From an uncultured Tateyamaria sp. (GTDB taxonomy: Bacteria > Pseudomonadota > Alphaproteobacteria > Rhodobacterales > Rhodobacteraceae), in the NCBI RefSeq assembly GCF_947503385.1, contig NZ_CANNDO010000002.1:1-64000 (forward strand): DNA of 64,000 nt, written 5' to 3'. Position numbers and translations under genes: made by a program. Numbering within the stretch: position 1 is the first letter of the stretch; each line of letters starts with the position of its first letter. The notes beneath the pieces were generated by a model. The model did no database searches and was not told where the DNA came from. It saw nothing but the letters and a program-made list of their open reading frames with translations. Positions 21,135 to 29,433 of the stretch are shown here, piece by piece.

Positions 21135-22808
21135 CTATTCTGCGGGGGTCGCACCCTCGATCTCGGAATGCACTGTCGGCACACCAATGGCTTCGCGTTT
21201 GCCATCGTTGTAGATCGCCTTGATCAGCGACAGACACATCAGCACCATCACCACGCTGAAGGGCAACGCGCCGATCACCATCGCGGTCTGGATCGCCGAC
21301 GTACCGCCAGAGATCAGCAGACCGCCCACAACCAGCGCCAGCGCACCACCCCAGAACAGGATGTGCGGACGCGCCTTGGGACCTTCGTCACCGGCGGCAT
21401 TGATCGTGTTCACGATCAGCACGGCGGAGTCAGCGGAGGTGACAAGGAACGTCATCAGCAGCACAACGATCAACATCGCCATGCCCCAGGCCAGCGCCTC
21501 GGCAATCGGGGCCAGCATGAACTCGGTCATGGCAAAGATCTTGTCGCCATTGGCCGCGTCAAAGATCACGCCACTGGCGCCACCGTTCAGTTCCAGATCA
21601 ATGGCGGTGCCACCGGCCCATGCGAACCAGACAAAGCACATCAGCGACGGCACGATCATCGCGCCCAGCACAAACTCACGGATGCTGCGCCCACGCGAGA
21701 TGCGCGCAAGGAACAGGCCGACAAAGGGTGCAAAGGCGATCCACCACGCCCAGTAGAACACCGGCCACCAGCCCTGCCACTGCGTCAGCAGGAAGGATTC
21801 CGACCCTTCGACACCATCCGAAGACCAGACGTTGAGGCTCATCTGTGGCAGCGCGAGCAGATAGTCCCAGATCCCCACCACAAAGGCGGTCGCACCGAAC
21901 CATGTCGCGCCAAAGATGATGAAAAAGCCCAAAAGGACAATCGACAGCACCATGTTGATGTTGGACAACCACTTGATGCCCTTGCCGACACCTGACAGGG
22001 CCGAAAGCGTGGATGCGCCCATAATGGCCACAAGTGCCACCACGATGCCCACGAATGTCGCGCCGCCTTCGGCATCCATGAGGCCGCCGATCCCGATGCG
22101 GGTCAGACCTGCCACGAATTGTTCCACGCCAAAGCCCAGCGTTTGCGCCACACCGAGAATGGTCGCCACAACGGCCACGATGTCGATCAGATGCCCGACC
22201 TTGCCCGACAGCGACTTGCCAAACAGCGGTGTCAGCGACGACCGGATGGTCAGCGGCAGACCGCGGCGGTAGCTGAAGAAAGCAAGACTAAGTCCCGCAA
22301 CCGCGTAGCAGGCCCAAGCGCCCAAGCCCCAGTGCAGGAAGGACCATTTGTAGGCCATGCGCACGTTGTCCGCTTCGCCACCCGTCGTCACGCCCATGAT
22401 GGTTTCGGGGTTCGATCCGAAATGCGCGACGGGTTCGGCCACGGCCCATGTCAACATGCCGACACCGATGCCTGCACCGAACATCATCGAGAACCACGAG
22501 AAATTGGAAAATTCCGGCTTTTCACCCGGCTGACCCAGATTCATGCGTCCCGCCGTCGGCCAAAGTGCAAGGCCAAGGCAGACAATGATGAAAAAGGCCA
22601 CGACCCAGATGTACCACGCCGCAAAGTTGGCGAGGATCACCGAGTTGAGATCACCCAGCACCCGGCCCGACTGTGTCGGCCAAAAGATGCACCAGACCAC
22701 AAGGACCGAAATGATGATTTTACTGACGACCGTCACATCGACGCTGAAGCCACGGTAAAAACCGTTATCAGCCGTGCGGATCGGCAAATCCGTCAAAGGG
22801 GGTTTCAT
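21135..22808 (-). CDS. BCCT-family betaine/choline/DMSP-type transporter
   Basis: 557 residues, 12 membrane segments. BCCT marks include FSNFSWFSMMFGAGIGVGML, AEPVAHFGSNPET, the Trp-rich FYWAWWIAFAPFVGLFLARISRG and MTFLVTSADS. The glycine-rich MFGAGIGVG stretch is typical of sodium-coupled members. Substrates of the family are glycine betaine, choline, carnitine and DMSP; which of them is carried cannot be read from sequence. The nearby dmdA operon makes DMSP plausible. AGGAAGG precedes the ATG. It is divergent from a second BCCT gene. Confidence 0.9.
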   Translation of the reverse strand: MKPPLTDLPIRTADNGFYRGFSVDVTVVSKIIISVLVVWCIFWPTQSGRVLGDLNSVILANFAAWYIWVVAFFIIVCLGLALWPTAGRMNLGQPGEKPEFSNFSWFSMMFGAGIGVGMLTWAVAEPVAHFGSNPETIMGVTTGGEADNVRMAYKWSFLHWGLGAWACYAVAGLSLAFFSYRRGLPLTIRSSLTPLFGKSLSGKVGHLIDIVAVVATILGVAQTLGFGVEQFVAGLTRIGIGGLMDAEGGATFVGIVVALVAIMGASTLSALSGVGKGIKWLSNINMVLSIVLLGFFIIFGATWFGATAFVVGIWDYLLALPQMSLNVWSSDGVEGSESFLLTQWQGWWPVFYWAWWIAFAPFVGLFLARISRGRSIREFVLGAMIVPSLMCFVWFAWAGGTAIDLELNGGASGVIFDAANGDKIFAMTEFMLAPIAEALAWGMAMLIVVLLMTFLVTSADSAVLIVNTINAAGDEGPKARPHILFWGGALALVVGGLLISGGTSAIQTAMVIGALPFSVVMVLMCLSLIKAIYNDGKREAIGVPTVHSEIEGATPAE

Positions 22809-23266
22809 AAGGGGTTACCTTCCTGTTTGTCTTTTTTATGACCGACAGGAAACCACGGGTGCACTGATTAACGAAGGATTAATTACTCCCTTTCAGGTCG
22901 TAATGAGACTCAGATCGCCGTTTTTGTTTGTGCGGTGAAAAAGGGCGCCGCGTTTTCAGGGCGAGCGGCGATTTCACGCTGAGCGTGCCGCCTGCTTTCT
23001 GCGCGGTCGATCGAGAATCGCGGCGGCATGTGTCTGGCGTCCGTGTCCCATGACAGCCAATAAACCGTCCAAAAGCGTCAAACCGCTGGGGCCGTTCGTC
23101 GTAATTCCACGGCCCTTTGCCCCACACCCTGTCACCCTGATCGCACGGACCGCGTGGCAAGCCCGGTCCCAGGGGCGTTTCCCGAATAGCGGGAAATCGT
23201 GTACCCTCAGCCCACGGTCAATGACACGCAAGATGCCGGACCGCACACAGAACAGGGAGCCAAGAC
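22809..23266. other. Divergent BCCT intergenic region
   Basis: 458 bp with no convincing gene; open frames here are arginine-rich and lack ribosome sites. It must hold both BCCT promoters. A perfect inverted repeat TTTCCCG-AATAG-CGGGAAA lies at 23178-23196, about 70 bp before the rightward start, and is a candidate operator. AT-rich GATTAACGAAGGATTAATT near 22868 may belong to the leftward promoter. Confidence 0.5.
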
Positions 23267-25105
23267 ATGGCGATAAAGGAACCGTTCACGGACCTTGATA
23301 TCAACAAACAAGAGTCCGGATTTTATGAAGGCTACAGCCTTCCCATCGCGCTCAAATCCAAGACTATCATGGTCGCTCTTGTGCTGTGGGCCATCATCTT
23401 TCCGGTCAGCGCCAATGGCACGCTCGACAGTTGGAACTGGGCGTTGTTGCAGGGCTTTAACGCCTTTTACATCATCTCGGTCGGCTGTTTCGCCTTCTTC
23501 CTGTTTGCGCTGGCAATCCTGCCGACGGGCAAGCGAAAGTTGGGCGGGCATGACACTGTACCCGAGTTTTCCAACTTTTCATGGTTCTCCATGATGTTCG
23601 GCGCAGGTCTGGGCGTTGGCCTGATGGTCTTTGCCACCGCCGAACCGCTGGGTCTGTGGGGGTCAAACCCTGAAACGGTGGCAGGCAACGTCGCGGGCAA
23701 TTCACCCGAAGCGCTGACGTCAGCCTATCGCTACACGTTCCTTCACTACGGATTTCACGCGTGGGCCATCTATGTGGTGACCGGGCTGAGCCTCGCCTAT
23801 TACGCCTATACGCGGGACATGCCGCTGACCATTCGGTCGGCGCTGACACCCATTCTGGGCAAGGTCGCCAATGGCATCGTGGGTCACATCGTTGACGTGC
23901 TGGGCGTTGTGGCCACGATCCTTGGCGTGTCCGTCACCATCGGCTACGGCGTCAGCCAGTTTGTCGACGGGGTCTATGCCGTCACCGGTATGGGATGGCT
24001 GATGGGTGTCGCCGAAGGTGACGCGCCGCCGACGCCGTCCACGGTCGGCCTGTTGTCCGCACTGGCCGTCATCATGTTCCTGTCGATCCTGTCTGCGGTG
24101 TCAGGCGTGGGCCGCGGCATCAAATACCTGTCGAACCTCAACCTCGTCCTGTCCATCATCCTGCTGATGACATTTGTCATCTTCGGCAGTTTCATGTTCG
24201 CGATGACAACCTACGGCACAGCGCTGGTGGACTATATCATCCAGTTCATTCCGTTGAGTTTTGAGGCCTACAGCCCGCTGAGCGAAGAGGCGTTCACCGC
24301 CAATCTGCCAGAGGCGGCAGCCCCCCTTGCCACCGACCTCTATGGCGGAGCAACGAATGCATGGGGCAGCCTTGACGGCTTTACCGGCGGGCTCGAAGGG
24401 GCCGCGGCAGCGCTCGCACCCGAGGCACAGGCCGCAGCCTATGCGGCGGGCACCGAAGGTCGTCTGTTTGGCTGGCAATCGGGGTGGACGACGTTCTACT
24501 GGGCATGGTGGATCGCGTTCTCGCCCTTTGTCGGATTGTTCCTCGCGCGCATCTCCAAGGGCCGGACAATCCGGGAATTCATTCTCGGCTGTGTCTTCGC
24601 CCCGGCGCTGGTGTGCTTTGCGTGGATGACCATCTTGGGCGGCACCGCAATTGATCTGGAACTGCAAGGCGTGGCAGAGGGCGCCATCATTGGCGCGTCC
24701 AACACCAACAAGCTGTTTGTCACCCTCAGCTACATGATCGAGGGCGGTTTCCTGTCAGCGATTACCGTGATGTGCGTGGTGCTGATCATGACCTTCCTCG
24801 TCACCTCGGCGGATTCGGGCATCCTTGTGATGAACACGATCATGTCGGGCGGCGCGCAGGAAACCGGCGTCAAGCACCGGATCATCTGGGGCCTGATCAT
24901 GACCGGCGTGATTGGCGGTTTGATCATCGCGGGTGCCTCGGGCCGTGGCGGTGATCCGCTGGCCTCGCTGCAAGACGCGATGATCATCGGCGCCCTGCCC
25001 TTTACCATCGTCATGGTGCTGATGATGGTGTCGCTGATCAAGGCGCTGTTCAACGACAGCCGCCGTGCCAAGGCGGGCGACGTGGTGGGGCAACCCGCCG
25101 AATAA
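23267..25105 (+). CDS. BCCT-family transporter with Ala-rich insertion
   Basis: 612 residues; AGGGAG lies 7 bp before the ATG. It has the same BCCT core as the divergent neighbour (FSNFSWFSMMFGAGLGVGLM, FYWAWWIAFSPFVGLFLARISKG, MTFLVTSADSG) but is 55 residues longer. The extra length is mainly an insertion between membrane segments at about 335-400, rich in Ala, Gly and acidic residues (ANLPEAAAPLATDL, AAAALAPEAQAAAYAAG). Such a loop would face outward and could tune substrate capture. Substrate not assignable. A strong terminator follows. Confidence 0.9.
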   Translation: MAIKEPFTDLDINKQESGFYEGYSLPIALKSKTIMVALVLWAIIFPVSANGTLDSWNWALLQGFNAFYIISVGCFAFFLFALAILPTGKRKLGGHDTVPEFSNFSWFSMMFGAGLGVGLMVFATAEPLGLWGSNPETVAGNVAGNSPEALTSAYRYTFLHYGFHAWAIYVVTGLSLAYYAYTRDMPLTIRSALTPILGKVANGIVGHIVDVLGVVATILGVSVTIGYGVSQFVDGVYAVTGMGWLMGVAEGDAPPTPSTVGLLSALAVIMFLSILSAVSGVGRGIKYLSNLNLVLSIILLMTFVIFGSFMFAMTTYGTALVDYIIQFIPLSFEAYSPLSEEAFTANLPEAAAPLATDLYGGATNAWGSLDGFTGGLEGAAAALAPEAQAAAYAAGTEGRLFGWQSGWTTFYWAWWIAFSPFVGLFLARISKGRTIREFILGCVFAPALVCFAWMTILGGTAIDLELQGVAEGAIIGASNTNKLFVTLSYMIEGGFLSAITVMCVVLIMTFLVTSADSGILVMNTIMSGGAQETGVKHRIIWGLIMTGVIGGLIIAGASGRGGDPLASLQDAMIIGALPFTIVMVLMMVSLIKALFNDSRRAKAGDVVGQPAE

Positions 25106-25126
25106 GACCGGCACCTGAATGCGGCA

Positions 25127-25151
25127 GGGGCGCCCGACCGGCGCCCCTTTT
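25127..25151 (+). terminator. Intrinsic terminator after BCCT gene
   Basis: A perfect 8-bp stem (GGGGCGCC / GGCGCCCC, loop CGACC) is followed by TTTT, 21 bp after the stop. It may also serve the convergent HIT gene. Confidence 0.88.
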
Positions 25152-25159
25152 GTATTGAA

Positions 25160-25576
25160 CTAGAGGGCCGCGCGGATTTTCTCCGCATGGGCCTTGATCG
25201 CGTCCATATCCCCCATGGTGCCCGGCGGGCGCATCGCGACGCCTTCGTGCCTTGGATGGATGTGAAAATGCAGGTGAAACACTTCCTGCCCGCCTGCCGT
25301 CTCGTTGAACTGCTGCAAGGTGATCCCGTCTGCGTCAAATCCGGCCTTGGCGGCACGGGCCACCCGTCTGACCGTCCGCATCACCGCGGCCAGTTGCGCG
25401 TCGCTCGCATCCAGCACGTTCCGGCACGGTGTCTTGGGGATCACAAGGCAATGCCCATCCGTGCGTGGCATAATATCCATAAAACACAACGTGTCGTCAT
25501 CTTCATAGACGGTCACGTTTGGAATTTCGCCCCGCAGGATCTTGGCAAAGATGTTCTGGTCGTCATAGGCGGTCAT
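25160..25576 (-). CDS. HIT-family nucleotide hydrolase
   Basis: 138 residues with the histidine triad HLHFHIHPRH (H101, H103, H105, with H107 following), GHCLVIPKTP and an N-terminal NIFAKILRGEIP typical of HinT/Fhit-like bacterial proteins. It hydrolyses AMP-linked substrates such as adenosine phosphoramidates. It stands alone, convergent with the BCCT gene. Confidence 0.92.
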   Translation of the reverse strand: MTAYDDQNIFAKILRGEIPNVTVYEDDDTLCFMDIMPRTDGHCLVIPKTPCRNVLDASDAQLAAVMRTVRRVARAAKAGFDADGITLQQFNETAGGQEVFHLHFHIHPRHEGVAMRPPGTMGDMDAIKAHAEKIRAAL

Positions 25577-25701
25577 GACCTGCCCTCTTTTGTCGCTGAT
25601 GTCGCGGCACCCTAACGGAGATCGTAAAAAGCGCCAGCCTCATTGCTGCGACGATCTATGCGTCGTGAGACAGGCGTCTGAAATTATTTTCACACGCCTT
25701 C

Positions 25702-25745
25702 TTGAACAACGTTCACGTTCTTCCTAAATCGTGAACATCGTTCAA
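25702..25745. promoter_or_regulatory. Long imperfect inverted repeat at the start of a small membrane gene
   Basis: Two 16-bp arms, TTGAACAACGTTCACG and CGTGAACATCGTTCAA, match at 14 of 16 positions around a 12-bp centre. The right arm runs into the AAGGAG ribosome site of the gene starting at 25758. Within each arm GTTCACG/CGTGAAC is perfect. It is probably an operator dimer pair or a regulatory RNA hairpin. The protein that binds it is not recognised. Confidence 0.6.
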
Positions 25746-25757
25746 GGAGCAAGAAAA

Positions 25758-26045
25758 ATGAGTGATATGACCATGTTTGCCATCCCAGCCGGGATTGCCC
25801 TCGTCGCAGGTGTTTTTGGGTGGCTCACCGTGCATCTGCGCGCAAAGCCACTGTTCTGGTCCGTGCTGGGTCTGATTGCGGTGGTGTCGCTGGGCCTGTT
25901 TATGGCGGCGACCCAAGCATCCGGTTGGGATGGGCTGGCCTATATGATTATCCTGCTCTTCGGTGGTCTGCCCGCCGCCGCCGCCCAGTTGATTGGTGGA
26001 GGCGTCGGACTGGTGACACGCCAGCAGTTGCCGTTGCCGTCCTAG
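25758..26045 (+). CDS. Small membrane protein behind a long inverted repeat
   Basis: 95 residues from ATG 25758, with AAGGAG 8 bp upstream; a GTG at 25731 is less likely. Three hydrophobic segments (MFAIPAGIALVAGVFGWL, FWSVLGLIAVVSLGLFMAA, GLAYMIILLFGGLPAAAAQL). It ends four bases inside the acuI gene on the other strand. No family recognised. The strong ribosome site and the operator-like repeat suggest tight control. Confidence 0.65.
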   Translation: MSDMTMFAIPAGIALVAGVFGWLTVHLRAKPLFWSVLGLIAVVSLGLFMAATQASGWDGLAYMIILLFGGLPAAAAQLIGGGVGLVTRQQLPLPS

Positions 26046-27028
26046 GCGTTCACATCCACAACCGCGCGGCCCTTGACCTGACCTTTGAGAATGTCGGCAC
26101 CCAGTTGCGGCAGGTCAGACAGGGTCGCGGGTTGCACCATCGCCTCCAGCTTGTCCATCGGCAGGTCCTTGGCGATCCGCTCCCATGCGCGAACCCGGTT
26201 GTCATAGGGCTGCATGACGCTGTCGATGCCCAAAAGGTTCACGCCGCGCAACAAAAAGGGAATGACAGTGGCGGGCAAGCCTGCCCCACCGGCCAGCCCA
26301 ACGGCAGCAACGCTCGCGCCGTATTGCATCTGGCCCAGCAGCCGCGCCAGCATTGCGCCACCAACCGCGTCCACGCAGCCGCCCCATGTTTCGCCTTCGA
26401 GCGGGCGTTTGGTGGTCTCGTTCAGCTCTTCGCGTGCCACAATCTGCGTGGCCCCAAGTGAGGTCAGATAATCCGCAGTCTCGGGCCGCCCGGTCACACC
26501 CGCAACCTCATGGCCCAGATTGGCAAGGATTGCGGTCGCGACAGACCCCACACCGCCCGCGGCCCCGGTGACCAACACCGGACCACCTTTCAGCCCGTGA
26601 TCTTCGAGCGCCATGACAGCCAGCATGGCGGTGAACCCGGCGGTGCCCACCGCCATCGCCTGCCGCGTGTCCAGCCCCGCAGGCAGTGGCACCAGCCAGT
26701 CCGCCTTGACCCGCGCCTTTTGCGCATAGCCACCCCAATGCGCCTCGCCCACGCGCCAGCCGGTCAGGACAACCTTGTCACCGGGCGTGTAGCGATCATC
26801 ATCCGACGCCTCGACGGTGCCCGCAAAATCGATGCCCGGCACATGCGGATAGTTCCGCACCAGACCGCCACCCGGCCCGATGCACAGTCCGTCCTTGTAG
26901 TTCACCGTCGAATATTCGACGGCAACGGTCACTTCGCCTGCGGGAAGATCGTCCAATGACAGCTCGGTCACCGCAGCAGAGGTCTTGCCGCTGTCTTCAT
27001 CCTTATTGACCACCAGTGCATTGAACAT
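26042..27028 (-). CDS. acuI: Acrylyl-CoA reductase (NADPH), MDR family
   Basis: 328 residues from ATG 27028, with GGAGAG upstream. MDR quinone-oxidoreductase fold: YSTVNYKDGL, YPHVPGIDFAGTV, VLTGWRVGEAHWGGYA (an AcuI mark) and the nucleotide-binding VTGAAGGVGSVA. AcuI reduces toxic acrylyl-CoA to propionyl-CoA during DMSP and acrylate breakdown. It lies directly downstream of dmdA, the usual roseobacter arrangement. Confidence 0.93.
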   Translation of the reverse strand: MFNALVVNKDEDSGKTSAAVTELSLDDLPAGEVTVAVEYSTVNYKDGLCIGPGGGLVRNYPHVPGIDFAGTVEASDDDRYTPGDKVVLTGWRVGEAHWGGYAQKARVKADWLVPLPAGLDTRQAMAVGTAGFTAMLAVMALEDHGLKGGPVLVTGAAGGVGSVATAILANLGHEVAGVTGRPETADYLTSLGATQIVAREELNETTKRPLEGETWGGCVDAVGGAMLARLLGQMQYGASVAAVGLAGGAGLPATVIPFLLRGVNLLGIDSVMQPYDNRVRAWERIAKDLPMDKLEAMVQPATLSDLPQLGADILKGQVKGRAVVDVNA

Positions 27029-27053
27029 ATCGCTCTCCATGTCGCGGGGATGT

Positions 27054-27108
27054 CCCCGTCTCTGTTCCAAAAAAATCCCGGGGTGTCTGAGGGGCTGGCC
27101 CCTCAGTC
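27054..27108. repeat. REP-like intergenic repeat, copy A (dmdA-acuI gap)
   Basis: CCCCGTCTCTGTTCC, A7, TCCCGGGG, then a perfect hairpin CTGAGGGGC-TG-GCCCCTCAG. Near-copies of the same two-part unit occur at 34835 and 62476. On the coding strand of dmdA-acuI the hairpin comes first and could stabilise or attenuate the mRNA between the two genes. Confidence 0.7.
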
Positions 27109-27115
27109 CCGCACG

Positions 27116-28219
27116 TCAAAGCCAGAAGGCGTCCTGAACCGTTGCGCCCCGCATACCATCGGGCGTCTCGACCTCCAATGCCGTTCCGGCATCCCAGTGG
27201 GTCATGCGCACCATGCCAATGGATACGTTGGTCTCGAAATCCGGGCTCCAGGCGGCGCTTGTCACCTGCCCCACCCGCTTGCCGTTGCCGAAGACGGGCC
27301 ACGCCCGGTCGCAGGGCGGCACCGCGTCGCCGTGGATTGCGATGGGACGGATCTGTTGCACCGGCCCTTCCTTGGACACCCGCAACAGCGCATCGCGCCC
27401 GATACAGCCGATGGCGGTCTGCGTGTCGCAGAACCGGCCCAGCCCGCATTCATGCGGAGTGTTGTCGTCGGTCATGTCGTTGCCGTAACTCAGCAGGCCG
27501 CCTTCGATCCGTTCGATGCCATTGGGGCAGCCTGCGCGCACCTCCAAGTCCTCTCCAGCCGTGAAAAGGTCGTTCCAGAGCGCCATGCCAAGGGCGCTGT
27601 CGGGCAGGTAAATCTCGAACCCGCCCTGTTTGGAATAGCCCGACCGCGCAATGGCCAGATCAAGGCCCTCATACTGGAACATGTCAAAGCGGAAAAACCG
27701 GATGTCACGCACCCGCTCGCCAAAAACCCGTTCCATCAGTGCATCGGCCTTGGGACCCTGTACCGCCAGCGGTGACACGTCCGGTTCGTCCACCAGCACA
27801 TCCAGCCGGTAGCCATTGGCGATCCCCTTGACCCACAGCAGCAAATCCGAATCCGCAATGGAGATCCACCAACGGTCTTCGCTCAGCTTGACCGCCACGG
27901 GGTCGTTCAGCATCCCGCCGGTCTCATCCACGATGGGCACGTAATAGCACTGCCCCGGCAACATCCGGCGCAGATCGCGCGGGGTCAGCATTTGCATCAG
28001 GCGGCCCGCATCCGGGCCGCGCAGTTCAACCTGCCGCTCCACCGAGACGTCCCAGACCTGCACATGGTCCTTCAGGTGGCGATAGTCGGCCTCGACGCTT
28101 TCAAACACCGTGGGCAGCAGCATCCGGTTGTAGACGGTGTAGGCTTTGACGCCCGCGGCCTCGACCCCTTCGGAAAACGGTGTGCGGCGCAGGCGGCGCG
28201 ATGGGGATATGACGGCCAT
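27116..28219 (-). CDS. dmdA: Dimethylsulfoniopropionate demethylase
   Basis: 367 residues of the GcvT fold. DmdA-type marks: SRRLRRTPFSEGVEAAGVKA (first 25 residues), YTVYNRMLLPTVFESVEADY, PGQCYYVPIVDETGGMLNDP, ARSGYSKQGGFEIY, IERIEGGLLSYGNDMT and ENTPHECGLG-like NTPHECGLGRFCDTQTAIG. It moves a methyl group from DMSP to tetrahydrofolate, giving methylmercaptopropionate. The start overlaps the dinB stop (TGATG), so it is in one leftward operon with DUF2182, DUF1326 and dinB, and is followed by acuI. Confidence 0.96.
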   Translation of the reverse strand: MAVISPSRRLRRTPFSEGVEAAGVKAYTVYNRMLLPTVFESVEADYRHLKDHVQVWDVSVERQVELRGPDAGRLMQMLTPRDLRRMLPGQCYYVPIVDETGGMLNDPVAVKLSEDRWWISIADSDLLLWVKGIANGYRLDVLVDEPDVSPLAVQGPKADALMERVFGERVRDIRFFRFDMFQYEGLDLAIARSGYSKQGGFEIYLPDSALGMALWNDLFTAGEDLEVRAGCPNGIERIEGGLLSYGNDMTDDNTPHECGLGRFCDTQTAIGCIGRDALLRVSKEGPVQQIRPIAIHGDAVPPCDRAWPVFGNGKRVGQVTSAAWSPDFETNVSIGMVRMTHWDAGTALEVETPDGMRGATVQDAFWL

Positions 28220-28728
28220 CAGTCGTCCTCTGGCATAAAGATGATATCACTGACCGGCGCGGTCAGGCCCGCAGCGGTCATCATGGCGTGCAACTGACCC
28301 CGATGATGGGTCTGGTGCGTAAACAAATGCATCACGCAGCTTTCGAAAGGCGCGCGAAAGTCCTTTTTCATCATCCCGGAGTACCAAGACAATTCCCCCT
28401 TGAGCGCAACAGTGTCCAGCGCATCCGCCCAGAGCCGGATGGCCCCATCCATGCGGAAGCGTTCGGCGCTCCACACGGCGAACGTGGGTGTGAATTCTTT
28501 GTGCTGTTCGGCGGGCACCTCTGGCGCGGGAAATCCCGCGTCAAATCGGCTCATCCACATAAAATCGGCCCACAGGATGTGGTTCAGCGTCTCCATGATG
28601 GACCCAAAGAAAGCCCCGCGATCCTTGCGCAATATGTCGTCCGGCACACCTGCTAGCATTTCCATCAGTTGTTGGTTCTGCCAGGCGTTGTAACGGGCCA
28701 TGGTACGTACATAACCCGCGTCGATCAT
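28219..28728 (-). CDS. DinB-family protein
   Basis: 169 residues, four-helix DinB/YfiT-like fold. Metal-ligand histidines are seen in LNHILWADFMW (about 48-58) and HLFTHQTHHRGQ (about 133-144). Many members are thiol-dependent transferases (bacillithiol, mycothiol or glutathione), so a thiol-handling role beside DMSP demethylation is possible. It overlaps both neighbours by 1-4 bp. Function is unproven. Confidence 0.85.
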   Translation of the reverse strand: MIDAGYVRTMARYNAWQNQQLMEMLAGVPDDILRKDRGAFFGSIMETLNHILWADFMWMSRFDAGFPAPEVPAEQHKEFTPTFAVWSAERFRMDGAIRLWADALDTVALKGELSWYSGMMKKDFRAPFESCVMHLFTHQTHHRGQLHAMMTAAGLTAPVSDIIFMPEDD

Positions 28729-29432
28729 GGTTTGGGGCCTTTCCAGTCGATCGGGCAGATCTCGGCCGATTTGCCGCCAAAGTCCCAGATACGACCGTAG
28801 TCACGCACTTTGGATTTCACGCCGCGCGCGGCGATAATGTCGGGACCCATCCAGTATTTGGAATTGCTGATCATCACCGGGTGGTCGGGCGATTTGCCGT
28901 CGATCATCTCGATCTCGCCCTGAATTTTGCGCCCGATATAGAGGCCCCGCTTCTTGCCTTCGCGCACGATCTCGACCTTTTCACGCTCCGCCCCGCGGAT
29001 GTCACTGACCAGCATGGTAAACAGACCCGTCGTGCCGCCCGCCGCACCCGAGAAAATCTGCAGGATGCCGTTATAGGCCTTGCCGCTGGCGCGTTCGTCC
29101 ACATAAGCCGCGACCTTCCAGCCGCCCTCGCCCATGCGACCCGGAATTTCGACCATGAGACCCACGTTCAGGCCGCTCAGGTCCTCGCCTTCGAAATGGC
29201 CTTCGTCGATGGCGATGGCCATCCACGCATAGCAATGCCCTTCGGTTGGCGGGTGCGCACCAAGGCTTACCACGCAGGGGCAGAACACCTCGCAGGAGCA
29301 ATTCAGAAAAAGCTCGCCCTTGATCGCCCATTCGGTCGGACGCATCTGGCGCCGCCCCGGGTTGGGCATCCGGCTGTCGATCCGTTGGCTGATGGGGAGC
29401 TTGTCCGCATCGGGTCGTTTTTTCACCGCCAT
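28725..29432 (-). CDS. DUF1326 protein with CxC...CPC motif
   Basis: 235 residues; AGGAGG lies 5 bp before ATG 29432. After a charged N-terminal extension (1-30) comes the DUF1326 core: LNCSCEVFCPCVVSLGAHP with C45, C47, C51 and C53, then EGHCYAW, SGAAGGTTGLFTML and a late SNSKYWMGPDIIA. Four closely spaced cysteines suggest metal (Cu or Fe) or redox chemistry. DUF1326 and DUF2182 genes are often paired. It is translationally coupled to dinB. Its role is unknown. Confidence 0.85.
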   Translation of the reverse strand: MAVKKRPDADKLPISQRIDSRMPNPGRRQMRPTEWAIKGELFLNCSCEVFCPCVVSLGAHPPTEGHCYAWMAIAIDEGHFEGEDLSGLNVGLMVEIPGRMGEGGWKVAAYVDERASGKAYNGILQIFSGAAGGTTGLFTMLVSDIRGAEREKVEIVREGKKRGLYIGRKIQGEIEMIDGKSPDHPVMISNSKYWMGPDIIAARGVKSKVRDYGRIWDFGGKSAEICPIDWKGPKP

Positions 29433-29433
29433 C

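Noticed and set aside
22974-23246. Leftward open frame in the BCCT intergenic gap
   Set aside because: Arg/Gly-rich, no ribosome site, no motif, and placed where both carrier promoters must lie.
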